In this document: positions 21,975-33,410 of the stretch, piece by piece
How positions within the stretch are numbered: position 1 is the first letter of the stretch
How the letters are laid out: every line of letters starts with the position of its first letter
DNA from: Talaromyces rugulosus
Lineage: Eukaryota; Ascomycota; Eurotiomycetes; Eurotiales; Trichocomaceae
Direction of reading: 5' to 3'
Assembly: GCF_013368755.1 (NCBI RefSeq)
Contig: NC_049562.1
Span: 4,340,001-4,404,000, forward strand
Length of the DNA: 64,000 bases
Position numbers and translations under genes: made by a program
Notes under the pieces: generated by a model
What the model was told of the DNA's origin: nothing
Seen by the model: only the letters and a program-made list of their open reading frames with translations
Database searches by the model: none

Positions 21975-23383
21975 ATGACCCGAGACTCATCCGAGTCGAC
22001 CAAGTCGCCCTTGCTTTCCGACAAGAGTATGCATATTTCTTTTCTTTCCTTTTCATACGATATAGCTTTTATCTAATATTCAACTAGAGCGATTCTTCAA
22101 ACCTGCCTCGTATGCGCGAGATGGAAGCACCCCACTCCCTCAGATAGTCGCCCATCGCGGCTACAAGAAACTATACCCGGAGAACTCGCTGGCAGCCTTC
22201 AAGGGCGCCCTAGAGGCTGGAAGTCATGGGATAGAGACTGATCTGCAGTTGACCCAAGACGGGGTTGTCATTATTGCACATGTATGCTGCCGTTTTCTCC
22301 AGTTTTACTTTTTAGCACACACATCTATATAGTACTGTATGTATATGTGTGTATAATGGTCTTGTCTTTGTCTAACTGCTCAGGACCCCTCACTCAAACG
22401 ATGCTTTGGCATCGACAAGTTTATCGCCGACTGCAACTGGGACTATCTCAGCACGCTGCGTACAACACAAGCACCACACGAGAAACTGCTACAACTGAGC
22501 GATCTACTCGAATACCTCGCCTCGCCGAGCGCGGAGCATGCATGGGTACTTCTTGATATCAAGGTATGTTCAAAAAAAAAAAAAAAAAAAAAAACTCAGA
22601 GCAAAAACCAAGTTTCCTTCAAAAAACTAAAAAAAAATTTGCCATCAGCGAAACAACGAGCCGAGAACTATAGTTGGGAAAATCGCAGAGGCTATCAAGA
22701 TTGGACCTTCTTCGTCTCGGCCATGGAGTGAACGGATAGTGTTGGGATGCTGGAGTGTATGTTTTTACCCATTTGATATATACAGATAGCGTTCTAACAC
22801 CAATAAGCCCCAATACTTCCCCCCCTGTGAAGAATATCTCCCCGACTTCCCTACAGCACTCATCTGCGCCAGCGTGTTTAGCCCACGCCGCATTCTCAAC
22901 TCCGCACGTGGAGCCGGCCACGACAGCAACAAAAACAACAAAAACAACAACAACGTCTCCTCATTCAACACCCTTATCCAAGCCCTACAGGGTCCAACAC
23001 TAGGCTACGACCTCATCAGCGACTCCCACGCCAACAACCGCCTGGTTTTCGCCTGGACGGTTAACAAACCCAAGGACATGCGCTGGGCTATCCGCCACCG
23101 TGTCGACGCCGTGCTCACCGACGACCCAGCCCAGTTCCAACAGATTTGCGAGTCGTGGGATGCCGCCGAGGACCGCAAGAGGAAGGAAGAGGATCGGTTT
23201 ACTGTGGCTGAGCATGCGCAGTTGGTTTTGATTGCGGTTTTTGTTGCCCTGTTTGGCTGGATGCTCAAATATCGGGCTCCGCGGACGACGACGACGCGTC
23301 GGCTGCAGAAGGGTCAGCGACGACTTGCGGTGGTGGATGAGAATCCGGAGCATGTGCTTATGCCAGGACCGTCTGAATTATAA
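21975..23383 (+). CDS. PGC1: Glycerophosphodiester phosphodiesterase family protein, Pgc1-like phosphatidylglycerol phospholipase C
   Basis: Five exons (21975-22026, 22088-22281, 22384-22563, 22649-22756, 22808-23383) give 369 residues. The GDPD catalytic signatures are present: IVAHRGYKKLYPENSLAAF at about 30-50, GIETDLQLTQDGVVIIAHD with the metal-binding Glu-x-Asp at about 70, and WVLLDIK at the next strand. A low-complexity insertion encoded by AAC repeats (NNKNNNN) sits at about residue 220. Near the C-terminus a hydrophobic segment (VLIAVFVALFGWMLKY) is followed by a basic tail, giving a tail-anchored layout as in yeast Pgc1, which removes phosphatidylglycerol at lipid droplets and mitochondria. 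The enzyme class is clear; the substrate is inferred from the tail anchor and similarity. Intron 3 contains a long A-run. Confidence 0.85.
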
Positions 23384-23392
23384 AGACTTTTC

Positions 23393-23448
<56 letters not shown>

Positions 23449-24147
23449 GTCTACGTTTTACGAATTCTTACTATTAGATAGATAATCTTAGGGTTGGAGG
23501 TAGTTTTCTCAAATCAATATTTTTGGCATTAAAACTCCAGATATCGATCCTTTCTTGTTCCGACTTCCATCACAAGACTCATCTCATTATGCACAGCTTT
23601 GAATCATGCATGGTCAATCAATCCGATAAAATAATAATAATAATAATAATAATAATACACATTTTGTGAAACGGGGTGAAACGGGGTGAAAACAAGCCTT
23701 CCCAAGGTCACTATACAGTATGTCGAGTGATGAATATGTAAACGCAAATGAAACAAAAAAAAGACAGGTCGAATAAATCACCAAAAAAAAATAAATAGCG
23801 AGGGTCAATATTGAACATTAACAGGCATTCCCAGTGATAAATATATCCAATATGGTGGAAAGTGGCGTCGAGGCTGATACCTCAGTATATATACGTGTAG
23901 AAAATGGGTGAAAAAGCAGCATAAATGTGAAAGCGAATGAGATATAATCGTCCACGGGACAAATGTAAAACGAGTGGCCTGCTCAAAAGGGGTATAGGAG
24001 CAAAACCGAGGGCTCAAAAAGGGTTCAAAATATGGACAAGAACGAAGGGGGGGAAATTCCATAAGGGGGAAGAGAGTGGATCAAGAGACGGGAATAGCGA
24101 GCGTTATAAGGTTATAAGACGTGTGGCATCTGTCCGAGGACATGCAC
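23384..24147. other. Convergent 3' flanks with microsatellites
   Basis: This 764-bp gap separates two converging genes. It carries a pure CT microsatellite (23397-23442), an ATA/TAA trinucleotide run (about 23628-23655) and a short tandem of GTGAAACGGG near 23665-23690. No gene was supported. Confidence 0.6.
23397..23442. repeat. CT dinucleotide microsatellite
   Basis: About 23 uninterrupted CT units lie just downstream of the phospholipase stop codon, probably within its 3' UTR. The (CT)n tract at 32979-33009 upstream of INO1 is similar. Confidence 0.9.
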
Positions 24148-26287
24148 TCACATCATCATCAACTTCGTGGTTCTTCTTTCAGGGAAGCGTCGAGCACCGC
24201 TGGGAGGAGCTAATCCTCCCTGACTTGGTGGAGGTGGTGGTCGGCCCATGCCCCGTCCTGGCGGGCCTGGGGGACCTCGAGGCCCTGGAGGCCCTAAAGG
24301 ACCACCCCGACGAGGCGGTCCTCTGAAACCAGGAGGTGGAGGGCCCGGCGGATATCCAGGAGGGCCAGCCAAAGGTGACGAAGGCATCATTGGCCGTCTT
24401 CTCCCCGGAGGCGGTGCTGACACTGCGGCCGCCCGTCGAGCGTCACGCTCACAATAAACAGAGCCATTCCACTCAAAATAATCGCCACGTAGAACAACAC
24501 GACACGTGCGGCAGGTCAAGCAGTGTGGGTGGAATTTCTGCCGACCTGCTGGTCCCTGGCTTTCTAAGTACTGGCCCTCGACACCTTGTTTGCAAGTGCC
24601 ACAAACCGAGCCGTTGTGTTCGTGGTAATGTTGTGCGCAATAAGGGTGATCATCCAGAACGTAAAAGTCGGCGGTTTCAAAGGCAGACCCACAAGTGAAG
24701 CAAACAAAACAGCCCTTGTGGTATCTGCCAGTCAATCGGCCATCGGCCGAGGAAACAGATTTGCCGGTAATGCCTTGTCCGCAGCCCCGGCAGCGTTTTT
24801 TCTGCCCTCCTGCAGTGGTCGGCCGCACGATTCCCTCCCCCATCAGTTCCCGAGACGTCTTTTTCCGCAAAGGGGATTTTGGAGAAGATGGCTTTTCTTC
24901 TACCGGACTTGTTTGTTCCGTTTTTGGAGGCTTGACATCAGTTGGGGGCTTGATCTCATGAACGCGGACCTGGTCTAATTCGAGATCGTGTAGCATCGAA
25001 TCAATCTGGCTCAAGTCGGCGGGTTTCCGGTCGTCTTCAGATGGAGGGCTAGATAGCGAGCTGCCACTTCCCATGTCAGAAGGAGAAGACTCATTTGACG
25101 AGGTTGACGCTCCCGTGGTATGGTACACATTGCTATCAAGCCCTAAACCTCTAACATAGTTGGACTCATTCGCAACGCCTTTGCCTTCTCCAGCAACTTC
25201 CTGCGGTGTCTGGGTTGCCGATGGATTAGGTATATAAGGGCGACCAGGAACGGTGGGCGATGGCTGCGAGGGCCACTTCGTCAAGGCGTTGTCAATGACA
25301 TCCAAGTTATTTGCTTCATTCAGCGTGGGCAAAGTTTGCGCCCGGGTCAGTTGATGTATCTCAGCCGAAGAAGCCAGATTTTCACCCAATTTTTGTAGCT
25401 CTTCTTGCATCTCGTCGGTCAAGCCAAAATCGAAGCCACTATAGCCGGCTCTTCTCGACTTTCGCGGGCTGGTGGAGAGTGCTGAACCCGCCAATGGACC
25501 CGCGGGGACCGGAGGAATTTCAATAGGCATGGTTCTCGGACTACGTGCGCTGCTCAGGGACGGTCTCCGGGGTGATTTGGCAGAGACAGACGTCGAGCCC
25601 GAGTCTCGGTAGCGTCTGCTTGACACTGATGTCCTGTATGTGCTCTTGCTCTCCAAGGATGGGGAGCGGCTGAGGTTGGTATCCGATACATCGGTCACGG
25701 CACTGTCACTATTGACTGTAGGTGCTTGAGAGAGTATTGTTGAGCGAAGCGGAGAAGGTGTGACTGTTGTTGGGCTGAGGGCAGCTCGAATTGAGCTGAC
25801 TGGATGAGGACTGGTGCTCGTAGAATGATCACTCATGAATAGACTACTATCGTCACTTGAGAACTCTGGAGAAGAAGGACCGGTTGATAGCGGAGGCGGG
25901 TTGCTGCGCAAAGGCGAGAATCGCGGCGTGACAGGTTGGCTTCCCTGGCCACCTGGAGGAGTCCCATATTCAGGGGATAAAAATGGCTGGTCTAAACACG
26001 AGATTTGGTCAACACTCTTTTTATTCTTGTTTCACGGCCAAATAAAGCGAACATACTGGCGACTACTGGGTCTATAGGTTCTGGTCTCGATTGCTTGACG
26101 GCCTGTGGTTGCGACGGTGGTGCTGTATCCGAAAGTCGCGTTAGTGATATAGATCTTGAGAGAGAACCTTGAGAGAGAAGTTTGACGAGAAAAAAATACC
26201 TTCGTCTAGTGGATCGCAAACATGCTCTCCCATGGCCGAGATCTCGACATCGCGGCTGCAGTTGGAGCATTTGATTGTTAAGTCCAT
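24148..26287 (-). CDS. LIM-domain protein, paxillin-like (two LIM domains, Pro/Gly-rich tail)
   Basis: Three exons (26287-26200, 26122-26057, 25991-24148) give about 665 residues. The head MDLTIKCSNCSRDVEISAMGEHVC looks like a small zinc-binding motif. A long Ser/Pro-rich disordered region follows. Two LIM domains then appear: the first starts KRCRGCGQGITGKSV and the second CGTCKQGVEGQYLE, both with complete Cys/His spacing (HKGC-FVC; HPHC-LTC). The tail of about 75 residues is rich in GPP and PxxP motifs and ends RRTTKLMMM. Fungal paxillin-like proteins of this type act at sites of polarised growth and septation with Rho GTPases; that is family-level inference. A GTGAGT directly after the last Met codons could act as a donor, but the frame ends at a TGA in the same place. 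Confidence 0.85.
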
Positions 26288-28235
26288 TTTCGTTCACCAC
26301 ACCGAAAACCCCTATCTCTTCTAAGCGCAACAGAGAACCATCAATGTGCTTTGGCGAACTGGGGGTTCCCAGGATATAATTAGTCGAGTTGGTCGCGGTC
26401 GAGGTCAGGTCCAACGGTCCTCTGCCATGCGACAACGAAAGTGAAAAGAGCGAGAGACTTTGAGCCGGGGATCGAGACGTGTTGGAAGGCGCTCGGTCGT
26501 TGGTCATGGACCGGACGATGAATCGCCCCAGGAGTGGGCTAGCCTACGACGATCCCTATTGTTATGGGGTCCGTCTGGATGCGGACCACGGCTCGCAAGG
26601 TTGGAAACTTGAGGCAGAGTCTCCAAACTGTCGCAAAGCTGAGACGAGTTTTGGCGTGGTTGTTGGGCGCGGTGACAGAGCGAGACAGGAAGTGTTGCGG
26701 AGGGACGTGATGCTTCGAAGGAGTGACTTTCTCCACGAAGTGGAGCGAGCGATTATTATTAGAACAATGGAATTAATTAAGAGTTACTTCGTACAATATT
26801 ATTGCGCGACAAAAGAAACGCGGCTGCAGAGAAGACTGGAAGAAAAGAAGAAGAAAAGGCAAGTGTCACAGCAACGAGGCCGGGTGCATCAACACGATCG
26901 TGACCTCGCGAAGAAAGAACCCCTGAAACGGGATGTCGCGCATGGCCGGTGTGGGCGCCATGCAGGCCCGCCCCACACTGGGCCCCAAGGGGGGTACGTA
27001 GTACGTACCCTTGGTCAGCCAGCTTATTGCCATCTGCGCAGGAACAGGACTGTTGCTCCACGTGGATCGCCATAGAGCACTGAGCACATTAGCGAATCCT
27101 CACAGGAATCGCCGTACACTCATAAATTATTATAGTCATGTTCATGGCCATAATAATTACTCATGAGGAGTACGTAGTTGTATCCGTACACTGTTGATCC
27201 CGCCGGTTCCTGGCGGCTCGTGCGCACTAGCCCGATCCAGCCTAGTGTCCTGCCTGTTCGGCCGTGTGGCGGGGCGCGGTTTCCGTTTTTGGCCAGAACC
27301 GGTCCCGAAACGGAAAAGTGATGTTCGCCGAAACGTGACTGCTGCGTGCCCATTGGCCCGCCGAAATGCTTATCCTTATTTCGTTGCCTGAGGCCGGCAC
27401 AATTACTGCATCGGGAGAAGTTAAATGCGGCTGTTTTTACGAATACGAGTAAACATCCATCACTACCTTTTATACTGCCCTGAGAGCTTTGGCTATTCAT
27501 TGAGAACAATCGTTATTCATTTTCAACAAAGAGATGTTCATCATATAGCTTAGTAGGAAGTCTTTCTTTTCTTTCTTTTTACTCAATAATCTAAATTCCA
27601 ATAGTAGTACACAACTGACAGGGGTGGTTGACAAAAGCAAACGCAAAGAGACATGTGAATTATATTACAATCTGATCATGTTTTTCATTCTGGGCTTTCA
27701 TCTCCTTGAAATAGTTCCTTAGTCGATTTTGCCGTAGAGGACAGTTTTGATCATCTTCACCATTAATGCCATGTAGTCAGGTTATAAGGCTGCCAATATC
27801 ATTGCCTCACACCCATTTTTGTGCCTTTAGTACCTCTGCTTTTGATTCAGACATGTTTGAGCACTGCTAACAGCAGATTTTAGAAGAAGAGTGATATTTA
27901 TGGATGCGTTCTTGCAACAAGACTAAATCTACGTCACTCGAGGTGGAAAAGGTGGGGTGGCAGCAACGGATCGGCCCGCGCCCTTCTTTCCCAGCATTGC
28001 CTTTTTGAGAGTCTAAAACACGGCTAAGAATATTCAATATGAAAATGGTCATGTTTTCTATAATTTTATTAATAGAATAGAGCTAAAATAGCTAAGCAGA
28101 ACCAATTGATATATAAGGTGTTTGTGCAATAGATCAATATTATTATCTAAATTCCGAAACTAGGTAATAATCTTTATATACCTGATTGATATTTTTTCTC
28201 AACACATATTTCTGCACCAAAATTGCATAAATAAA
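26288..28235. other. Gene-free region between LIM and NLR-like genes
   Basis: This 1.95-kb stretch holds the LIM promoter on its left, a GC-rich segment with inverted repeats (26992-27010) and an AT inverted repeat around 27125-27165, and then increasingly AT-rich DNA to 28235. A 198-codon plus-strand frame at 26479-27075 overlaps the LIM leader and has no family resemblance, so I reject it. No tRNA or transposase was recognised. Confidence 0.45.
26992..27010. repeat. Perfect 9+1+9 inverted repeat
   Basis: GGGTACGTA, one base, then TACGTACCC. Outside it CCAA and TTGG also pair, with three unmatched G on the left. It could form a hairpin or bind a dimeric protein. Confidence 0.75.
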
Positions 28236-31200
28236 TTAAATGATGTCCCTTAGCGTTACGGATTTTTCAGCAGCTTTCCTGCGTAGCAGCATCGCGATGG
28301 TCTCATGCCCCTTCATTACGGCCCAGGAAAGTGGTGTCCGGCCAGAACAATCTTTAGATTTCATATCGGCATCAAGATCGATTAGCAGCTTTACCACCAT
28401 TTCATGGCCTTGCCATACGGCCCAGAATAGCGGTGTCTGACCGAAAAGGCTTCTAGTCTCGAGATCTGCACCGTGCTCAGTCAGTAGTTTCACCACAGTC
28501 TCGTGACCTTGTCTTGTCGCCCAGGACAATGGAGTGAGGCCAGAAGTATCCCTGGATTCTGTATTTGATCCGTTATCAACCAGCAACTTCACCAAAGCCT
28601 CGTGGCCATACAATGATGCCAAGGACAGTGGTGTCTGTCCAACACGATCCGTGGGTTCGATGTTTGCACCATGCTCAATCAACAGCTTCACCTCAGCGCA
28701 ACGCCCTCTCTTTGCAGCCCAAGATAATGGAGTTGCACCGATATTATTTGGAGAATTAATATGAATTTTTTCCGTCGCAAGCAAGACCTTCATCAGAGAA
28801 AGTCTACCGAGTCGAGTCGCCTGCCAGAGAAGGGTCTCGTGACCACGACTGAAATCCTGTCTGTTATTGAGCAGATAATTGATCTCCTCTTGATACCTTG
28901 TGCATGTGGGATAATTTGAGTGATGGCTGGCTATAGCACTGGCAGACTTAAACTTAGACATAGGCAACAAGAGCGTCTTGACGACATTTTCGTTGCCGCA
29001 TGCTAAGGCCCCGTGTATAGGAGAACCATAATGTTCACCTGTAATATCCATGTGCGAAACTCGACTGAGTGCAATCCGAACAAGGTTTGGAAAGTTTTCT
29101 ACTGCCAGAATATATAACATGCTTGCTTCCGATGTGTAACGACGTTCCTGGCATGCAAATGGATTTTTCAGATTAATCCATGTGCCAAGAGGGAATTCTT
29201 TAATAAACGCATCTTGTTCGATGCCATGTAGATTCGCAATATCGGAGTGATACAGTATATTCTGCACAGCATATCCAAGAAAGGGAAAAATCCCAGATGT
29301 CTTTGGCTGTATATCTATAGGCTCCTGAAAAGATACACTTGCTAGTGGTTGTGATGGTGGCTGACCTGGTTGGGAAGCATCTATGTAACTCTGGCAACAT
29401 TGCTTCAGTCGGTCATGACTTAAGCCTGCGAGATTACATAGAAGGTTGGAACGAAGCTTGCTTAGTCCGTTTTCTTTCAAAAGAAAGTCACGCACTGACT
29501 CATGAATAAATTGAACAGTTTCATCCTTGGATTTCGTTATTTCAGCGAGTCCCTTTGAGGAACTCAAAAGAAACCTTCCCATGTCATCTCTTGTGATTTC
29601 CCGAGGATCCCATGCAGTTAGTGCCCCAGGTTCAATTCCAGCTAATATGGCAAAGTAGAGTTCCTCGCGTTTTAGTGGCCGCTTTGCATATAAGATCCAT
29701 TGAAGGCAAAGTATCAACTCTTCCATATTCCCACTGTCTCTTGCCAATATATTCTGAAACAGCTCATCCAATCCGTTTGGAAGCTCATCTAGCCGCCTCC
29801 GAAGTGTATGGATGCGACCATGATCGTATTCCTTATTGAGTATTTTCACCACAAGGACCACCCACAGGAAAATTCCTGATGATCTCTTAATGATATCGGA
29901 TTTGATCTGTGAAACAAGACCGCTCTGCCCAGCTCGGAGTTCACTATGCACATAATTTATAATGTCCTCCTCATGACCTTGCTGCTTCTCGAGAACAAGT
30001 TGGATACCCTTCTTAAGAGTGATATGGGGGTAATGGCGACTCGAAAAGCAGACATAGAAGCGATGTCCCAATTTTGCAGTAAGCTGCCCGAGGTCTTCAA
30101 AGAAGGATACTATGTCTCGGACTTGGTCCTCTTCGCACTCATCCAGGGCATCAATAAAACATGCGAGACTGTGATTCCTGAGCTTCAGTATTGCATTTTT
30201 GAAAAGACCCTTGAGAGCCGTAGTTTCCCACCAGTGAATGTTCTCGTTGAATGGCGCTTGCAACATATCAAACACAACTTTAAGGTCTGAAAGTCTCTCC
30301 AGAAGCTGAAATAGAAGAGACCGGTACATCCCTACTGCCGATTTCTCCAGCTCTTCACCTCTTGCGTTGAAAAAAAATGATATAACAATCACATCCCTCA
30401 TATTTTCCTTGGCACACGCATAGGCGAATTTCATAATTGTTGATTTTCCCGTGGCGGGCTTTCCTTTGATCCAGAAGAATCCATGATGCTCTGAAAGCTT
30501 GCAAGCGTCGAGCCAATCTTGGTACTCGCATCTGCTCAGCAACCATTTACAAGTGCTGTCGTGCGCGGCCTTGATTGTATCGTGCCGATCTTCTAGCTGA
30601 TCAAACATTAGGGAATTAAGGTAGCTTTGTCGTACCGCAGGAACAAATGACAATATTTCTTTAGCACATGCCGCAGCTGTTGCAGCAGCAAAGGGCTGCC
30701 ACCTCTTATTCTTGTGCGAGTCTGCATAGTCACAAATGCCGCGAATGACGAGACATGGGAAAACGTTCATCACGCCTGCAGCTTCCATCTCAAAGCAAAG
30801 GATTCCCCCAAGCTCAGAGCTCAACTTGTCCCTTGTGATGGCATCCTTTATAACTTGATTGCCAGATGCCACTGTGCCACAGTGAATGACTATATCTCCG
30901 TCGTTCTTTCGTCGCTCACGCTCGATAACCCTGTCTTTGCAACATTTATCACATGTGAGGCCTCCAACATGAGTGTATGACGATTCAAAAAGAGTGTCTA
31001 ATCCGGCATTACCACGAGTAAATTCGGGGAGATGGGTAAGCGCAGAGAAATTATGGGAGACATTGCTTTTTCCAGCACTAATACTTGATTGTAGGTTGGC
31101 CACTGCGGTCAGGAGCACAGCAGGCGGTGCATTAAGAAACCCAGTCCGGGTCCTCAGTCCATCTGAACCCGTTTTCCCAAAGTCGTACTGGATCACCCCT

Positions 31201-31550
31201 CCATATCCTCCTCGTGGTTGACTGATGACCACATCACCTAGTCGTATATCCAATTTTCTTTCTTGATTTGGTACTCCACCTCCAATACCCACCATGAGGC
31301 CCATCTGGAGGGCTGGAAACCTGGACTGCATTTCTACAGCAGCTGCCGCCGCAGAGCCGGTGCCGATTTGGCCAGCGGGCAGGCAGGTGATGACGATAGA
31401 GTGTATGCCAATCCTCCCTAACGTATATTGGGCATAATAACTGCTACGTTCATAGACATCATCCAACATTGCCTTTGCTGCTGTGAGTTCAACCGGCAGA
31501 GCACAGATCCATCCAATAGTGAAATCTTTCGCTTGAGGACCTCGTGCCAT
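28236..31550 (-). CDS. PNP-NACHT-ankyrin NLR-like protein
   Basis: This intronless 1104-residue STAND protein has three parts. Residues about 10-300 form a purine-nucleoside-phosphorylase/5'-methylthioadenosine nucleosidase-like head: WICALPVELTAAKAML, VGIGGGVP, LGDVVIS, FEMEAAG and RGICDYADSHKN. A NACHT ATPase follows, with Walker A GKPATGKS at about 362-370 and Walker B CFIDALDECEE at about 463, then winged-helix-like sequence with LPNGLDELF. The C-terminal 260 residues carry ankyrin units from about 842; the best five, each about 33 residues, begin near NSPNNIGATPLSWAAKRG. Fungal proteins of this type are proposed immune or heterokaryon-incompatibility receptors; the repeats would sense a ligand and the head would act on nucleotides. 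No short death-effector gene lies directly next to it. Start at MARGPQAKDF. Confidence 0.92.
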   Translation of the reverse strand: MARGPQAKDFTIGWICALPVELTAAKAMLDDVYERSSYYAQYTLGRIGIHSIVITCLPAGQIGTGSAAAAAVEMQSRFPALQMGLMVGIGGGVPNQERKLDIRLGDVVISQPRGGYGGVIQYDFGKTGSDGLRTRTGFLNAPPAVLLTAVANLQSSISAGKSNVSHNFSALTHLPEFTRGNAGLDTLFESSYTHVGGLTCDKCCKDRVIERERRKNDGDIVIHCGTVASGNQVIKDAITRDKLSSELGGILCFEMEAAGVMNVFPCLVIRGICDYADSHKNKRWQPFAAATAAACAKEILSFVPAVRQSYLNSLMFDQLEDRHDTIKAAHDSTCKWLLSRCEYQDWLDACKLSEHHGFFWIKGKPATGKSTIMKFAYACAKENMRDVIVISFFFNARGEELEKSAVGMYRSLLFQLLERLSDLKVVFDMLQAPFNENIHWWETTALKGLFKNAILKLRNHSLACFIDALDECEEDQVRDIVSFFEDLGQLTAKLGHRFYVCFSSRHYPHITLKKGIQLVLEKQQGHEEDIINYVHSELRAGQSGLVSQIKSDIIKRSSGIFLWVVLVVKILNKEYDHGRIHTLRRRLDELPNGLDELFQNILARDSGNMEELILCLQWILYAKRPLKREELYFAILAGIEPGALTAWDPREITRDDMGRFLLSSSKGLAEITKSKDETVQFIHESVRDFLLKENGLSKLRSNLLCNLAGLSHDRLKQCCQSYIDASQPGQPPSQPLASVSFQEPIDIQPKTSGIFPFLGYAVQNILYHSDIANLHGIEQDAFIKEFPLGTWINLKNPFACQERRYTSEASMLYILAVENFPNLVRIALSRVSHMDITGEHYGSPIHGALACGNENVVKTLLLPMSKFKSASAIASHHSNYPTCTRYQEEINYLLNNRQDFSRGHETLLWQATRLGRLSLMKVLLATEKIHINSPNNIGATPLSWAAKRGRCAEVKLLIEHGANIEPTDRVGQTPLSLASLYGHEALVKLLVDNGSNTESRDTSGLTPLSWATRQGHETVVKLLTEHGADLETRSLFGQTPLFWAVWQGHEMVVKLLIDLDADMKSKDCSGRTPLSWAVMKGHETIAMLLRRKAAEKSVTLRDII

Positions 31551-33410
31551 CGTAAAGTAGGATGCGTGTCACTGTTATGAGTAACTTATGGCCAGTAGTG
31601 AAAAAATAACACACTCTTTCGTATTTTTTTTTCAGTGTTGTTATATGCTTCCCAAGGCAGCCTGACAAGGCTGACCTAACAATCATAAAACTCCGACCAG
31701 GCGCGCTGTGCTGCATGCGTTTACGCTGGTTGATGTAAGCCAGATGGTTGTCTCCTGAAATGTACTTCTACTCAATTCAGGACTTCAATATTTAGCATAG
31801 CTTTAATTACTTTATCCAGTTCTCCAAACAACCGAAGGGAGAGAAAGAGGCAGCCGCTGCGTGGTCACCTGATTTCCTCGCGACAAGCCCCGCGCTCGTT
31901 CAGTGAGCTCAGTAATTTGCGCAATACTATGTAAGGGTATTGATTCTAACTTGAGAGTCTTCTTTGTATTAATATTATTCTTTTAATAATTTGAACTAAT
32001 CTTAAATCCATCTCAGAAAACCGAGACTACTCACCTCAGTGGCTCGACTTCTTGCATCTAATCAGAATGCTTGTCTTCGGTATCAATATTCAGACTGCCC
32101 CAGGAGCTGTCCAGTCGAAAAGCTTAGTTTGTCTGCCTGGAGTTTTATAAGTCGTCTTATTTCCAGAGATGCATCTCTACGACGAAGCCGCCAAGAACTT
32201 GACCCGGATAGGCCTGGAATTAGGGCTTAGGGCTTGGAGTACTCTATGCATTCGGTGACCAACCGCATACAACGTGCATACAAGCAAGCCCGCATGTATG
32301 ACCCTGGTGTGTTGCAAGGTCACACAACTTGCCATCACATATCCGACCCAAGTGTGGTCCCACAACCTGCCATGCTGTTGTTCATGCAGGGGGGGGGGCA
32401 CCACAGAAAAACGGTGAGAACCTTGTCGGCCTGGGCCCGGTGAGGCCTGTTCACTGACCGGTGGAGCGAGCGCCTGCAGCCGAAACCGGGGTAGCCTGCG
32501 AGCATCATGGTATTCATCGTTGTTGTAATCAGATTACGTCGTAGGCCAGCTGGCGCATGGCGGGATCGGAGACAACATTGACTGAGCCGTTCACGGCACA
32601 GCTGTTCGTATGATAGCAACGGAGCAAACTCTCGACGTCGCAAGCCATGGAACGAGCGCGATAGTGGGCAGACCGCCGGCGGTGCTAGCGAGCGTTAGTG
32701 AGGGGTTGTCGCGCGGTGAGTGGCCAGAGGGATCGACAAGGTCGCTAGTTGCCTGGACCAGCGCGTTAGCATTGGCGCTAGAAAACTGCTTGATGCTATT
32801 GCACTGTTGCGTCGCTGGCAGACCGGACAATAATGAGGACAGCGCAGAAACAATTCAGCATGCGGAGAGAGGGTCGGATCCCCGGACCTCAAGCCCGTCG
32901 TCGGCCGGGGACGGAAGGTGCATCGACGCTCGCGGGGCTTCCTTCCCTCCCGCCTTAAAACCGCCGTCTCCTCCTTTTTCTTTCTCTCTCTCTCTCTCTC
33001 TCTCTTCCCTTCTTGATTCACCACACAAACTCAACTTCGTTCGATCTTCTCTCTATCTGACCTTGCGAGGTCTCAGCTTCTTGCCGATCAGCTTTCCAAG
33101 CAGACAGATCGCTCTCACGAGAGTGATCATCAACACCGGCAACATTTTCTCCAACTCCCTCAACTCGTATGTTCCCTCTATCTATTTACCTCCATGGCTC
33201 TCTTCTATAGCAGTAGATGCTAACTGCCCTCAGTCGTCACCACCCGTACAACGGCGGGCGCACATCCGCTCGAGGAGGGGCGTCCGACTTTTCGTTTTAC
33301 ACGCAGTAAAACAGCTTACCGAAGAGAACTACAAATTTCCATTTCTTGACAATCACCCAAGAAATTTGTAGCCATCAATTCGCGGACTGTCACTCTGTCA
33401 ATCGAAAAAA
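31551..33410. promoter_or_regulatory. Long intergenic region: NLR upstream flank and INO1 promoter/leader
   Basis: This 1.86-kb gap starts AT-rich beside the NLR-like gene. It contains two TTAGGG words at 32220-32232 and a G-run at 32391-32399. It then becomes GC-rich and ends with a (CT)n tract (32979-33009) and a pyrimidine-rich leader before the INO1 ATG. A GTATGT ... CTCAG pair at about 33168-33234 could be a 5' UTR intron. A 253-codon plus-strand frame here has no protein-like composition and I reject it. Confidence 0.5.
32979..33009. repeat. CT-rich tract in INO1 promoter/leader
   Basis: A run of about 13 CT units lies roughly 400 bp upstream of the INO1 start codon. Pyrimidine-rich tracts near transcription starts are common in highly expressed fungal genes; that this one sets the INO1 start site is only inference. 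Confidence 0.7.

Noticed and set aside
24148..24180. Extra exon of the LIM gene after the GTGAGT at its 3' end
   Set aside because: The frame ends at a TGA in the same place with a family-like C-terminus (RRTTKLMMM), and no coding sequence follows downstream.
16075..26287. A secondary-metabolite or nutrient-use cluster around the Zn2Cys6, MFS and secreted protein genes
   Set aside because: There is no backbone synthase, oxidoreductase or matching catabolic enzyme among the neighbours; they are ordinary unrelated genes.
26479..27075. 198-codon plus-strand frame between LIM and NLR-like genes
   Set aside because: It overlaps the LIM promoter, is rich in basic residues from GC-rich repeats, and has no family resemblance.
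32610..33371. 253-codon plus-strand frame upstream of INO1
   Set aside because: It runs through the CT microsatellite and the INO1 leader; the Ser/Leu run is an artefact of the repeat.
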